Shown here in pieces: positions 62,459 to 64,000 of a stretch of 64,000 nucleotides of DNA. Both the position numbers and the translations under genes were made by a program. Source of the stretch: Methylophilus medardensis (GTDB taxonomy: Bacteria; Pseudomonadota; Gammaproteobacteria; Burkholderiales; Methylophilaceae); the NCBI RefSeq assembly GCF_006363915.1, contig NZ_CP040946.1. One strand, written 5' to 3'. Below the pieces are notes generated by a model. That model was not told the DNA's origin. It searched no databases and saw only the letters and a list, made by a program, of their open reading frames with translations. Position 1 is the first letter of the stretch; the number at the start of each line of letters is the position of its first letter.

Positions 62459-64000
62459 ATGCAAGACCATTTTATGATGCAACCGTCACCGCGCCCACCC
62501 ACCTCCAGCGCCGTCTCTACTGCGCCGGTCACGTTTTATCCCACGCGCAAAGAGACGCGGAGCACTTGCTGTTATTGCGGGGTGGGCTGTGGCGTCATCA
62601 TTACCAGCGAAGGTAAGCAGATCGTCGACGTGAAGGGGGATCCTGAACATCCTGCCAATGCCGGTCGCTTGTGCTCCAAAGGCGCAACGCTGCACCTGAC
62701 TACCAAGCTGGATGCACGCGCGCTTTATCCCGAGCGGCGCCTCTCACGTGACTTGCCGCGCGATCGCGTGGATTGGGATACCGCGTTAGACCATGTGGTC
62801 GACCGCTTTGCGGACATTATTCAAACGCATGGCCCGGATGCGGTTGCATTTTACATATCGGGCCAATTGTTAACCGAAGACTATTACGTTTTTAATAAGC
62901 TGGCCAAAGGGCTCATTGGTACCAACAACGTCGATACAAATTCCCGCTTGTGCATGAGCTCTGCCGTGGCAGGCTACAAAGCCACGCTGGGTGCCGATGC
63001 GCCACCCGCCTGTTATGAGGATATCGAACAGACCAATTGTCTGTTTATTGCCGGCTCGAACACAGCGTTTGCGCATCCGGTGCTGTTCCGCCGCATTGAG
63101 GATGCCAAAGCTAAAAATCCAGCGCTCAAGGTGGTCGTGGTTGATCCGCGTCGCACCGACACCGCGCAATTTGCCGACTTACATCTGGCCATTTTGCCCG
63201 GCACCGATGTTGCCCTGTTTAATGGTTTGCTGCATGTGATGTTGTGGGAAGGTCTGCTCGATATGGCCTATATCCGCCACCATACCGAAGGCTTCGAAGC
63301 GCTCAAAGAAACCGTGCGCGAATACACGCCAAAAATGGTAGCCGATATCTGCGGCATCGGCGAAAAAGACATTATTCAGGCAGCCAAGTGGTTCGGGGCT
63401 GGCCCCACCTTGTCCCTGTATTGTATGGGGCTGAATCAATCGATCCACGGCACTGAAAAAAATGCCGCTTTGATTAACTTGCATTTAGCTACTGGCCAAA
63501 TTGGCATCCCAGGCGCAGGTCCGTTCTCTCTCACCGGCCAGCCCAATGCCATGGGGGGTCGTGAGGTCGGTGGCATGGCCAACCTGTTATCTGGTCATCG
63601 CGATTTGGCCAACGCAGCACACCGTGCCGAAGTGGCGCAGTTGTGGGGCATACCCGAGGTGCCGGCGCAGCCCGGCAAAACGGCGGTCGAAATGTTTGAA
63701 GCGCTAAAAACGGGCGAGATTAAAGCCATTTGGATTGCCTGCACCAACCCTGCGCACTCAATGCCCGATTTAAATCCAGTGCTATCTGCCTTGCAACATG
63801 CCGAACTGGTGGTGTTACAAGATGCTTTTAACAACACCGAGAGCAATGCCTATGCTGATGTGGTGTTACCAGCGACCACTTGGGGAGAAAAAGAAGGCAC
63901 GGTGACGAACTCAGAGCGTCGCATCACAAGAGTGCGCCAAGCGGTCCCCAACCCCGGTGAAACCCGCCATGACTGGGAAACCGTGGTCGACTTTGCGCAA
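62459..64000 (+). CDS. nasA: Assimilatory nitrate reductase catalytic subunit, N-terminal part
   Basis: About 514 residues are present before the window ends. The N-terminal [4Fe-4S] ligands are in CCYCGVGCGV and the later RLCSKG. The molybdenum-ligand Cys is in SRLCMSSAVAGY, and the molybdopterin-binding blocks (VVDPRRTDTA, GQPNAMGGREVGGMANLL, WGEKEGTVTNSERR) match NasA/NapA-type Mo-bis-PGD enzymes, with no signal peptide, so it is cytoplasmic. It reduces nitrate to nitrite. The start may be ATG 62459, 62474 or 62477; none has a clear ribosome-binding site. It lies 6 bp after nirD. Confidence 0.95.
   Translation, partial: MQDHFMMQPSPRPPTSSAVSTAPVTFYPTRKETRSTCCYCGVGCGVIITSEGKQIVDVKGDPEHPANAGRLCSKGATLHLTTKLDARALYPERRLSRDLPRDRVDWDTALDHVVDRFADIIQTHGPDAVAFYISGQLLTEDYYVFNKLAKGLIGTNNVDTNSRLCMSSAVAGYKATLGADAPPACYEDIEQTNCLFIAGSNTAFAHPVLFRRIEDAKAKNPALKVVVVDPRRTDTAQFADLHLAILPGTDVALFNGLLHVMLWEGLLDMAYIRHHTEGFEALKETVREYTPKMVADICGIGEKDIIQAAKWFGAGPTLSLYCMGLNQSIHGTEKNAALINLHLATGQIGIPGAGPFSLTGQPNAMGGREVGGMANLLSGHRDLANAAHRAEVAQLWGIPEVPAQPGKTAVEMFEALKTGEIKAIWIACTNPAHSMPDLNPVLSALQHAELVVLQDAFNNTESNAYADVVLPATTWGEKEGTVTNSERRITRVRQAVPNPGETRHDWETVVDFAQ

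Noticed and set aside
1..64000. tRNA, rRNA, CRISPR arrays, transposases, integrases or defence systems
   Set aside because: None was seen on either strand; no repeat-spacer pattern, tRNA-like cloverleaf, transposase or integrase motif was recognised.

Overview
The window looks like a chromosomal segment of a betaproteobacterium with mid-range GC. The lptD-surA-pdxA-rsmA and leuS-lptE-holA-proA-nadD runs, the UbiH-type hydroxylase pair and the complete siroheme-dependent assimilatory nitrate operon fit that class. A methylotroph of the Methylophilaceae is my best guess, but no methylotrophy gene lies here, so genus is not supported. No rRNA, tRNA, CRISPR array, insertion sequence or prophage was seen. 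Gene density is high and most genes are housekeeping.

Layout. 1-5.6 kb: a truncated glutamine amidotransferase, rluE and icd diverging, a cold-shock gene with a long leader, and pilB-pilC. 5.7-14.6 kb: mostly minus-strand genes (dsbC, two ubiquinone-type FAD hydroxylases, pepP, two small DUF proteins, psiE-murU-amgK for cell-wall recycling) plus one plus-strand GGDEF gene. 14.7-21 kb: lptD-surA-pdxA-rsmA, then adk. 21-23.3 kb: an isolated, AT-richer FecA-like TonB receptor. 23.5-29.7 kb: leuS-lptE-holA-proA-nadD. 30-34.7 kb: the class Ia ribonucleotide reductase operon nrdA-nrdB-yfaE on the minus strand. 35-41 kb: a FadL-type porin, metE/metR diverging, and hflX. 41-47.5 kb: an RND efflux operon and its divergent TetR-type regulator. 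47.7-49.4 kb: a Kef-type antiporter. 49.6-64 kb: nitrate assimilation.

The richest regulation is at two places. First, nrdAB has a sigma70 promoter carrying two NrdR-like boxes 32 bp apart, followed by a full cobalamin riboswitch. Eight bases of the riboswitch B12 box are perfectly complementary to a segment that can otherwise hide the nrdA ribosome-binding site. The third gene of this operon, the [2Fe-2S] ferredoxin, has a C-terminal extension with three peptides resembling beta-sliding-clamp binding motifs. Second, the nitrate operon is preceded by a NasR-like NIT-ANTAR regulator gene, an NtrC-type site, a sigma54 promoter, an RNA hairpin with an ANTAR-type hexaloop, and an intrinsic terminator in front of the first gene. 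This predicts expression only when nitrogen is short and nitrate or nitrite is present.

The nitrate operon then reads: ABC nitrate transporter (three genes), outer-membrane channel, siroheme methyltransferase, NirB, MFS nitrate transporter, a PP2C phosphatase-protein kinase fusion, NirD, and NasA, which is cut by the window end. All function calls are by reading translated sequence and motifs; no database search was possible.
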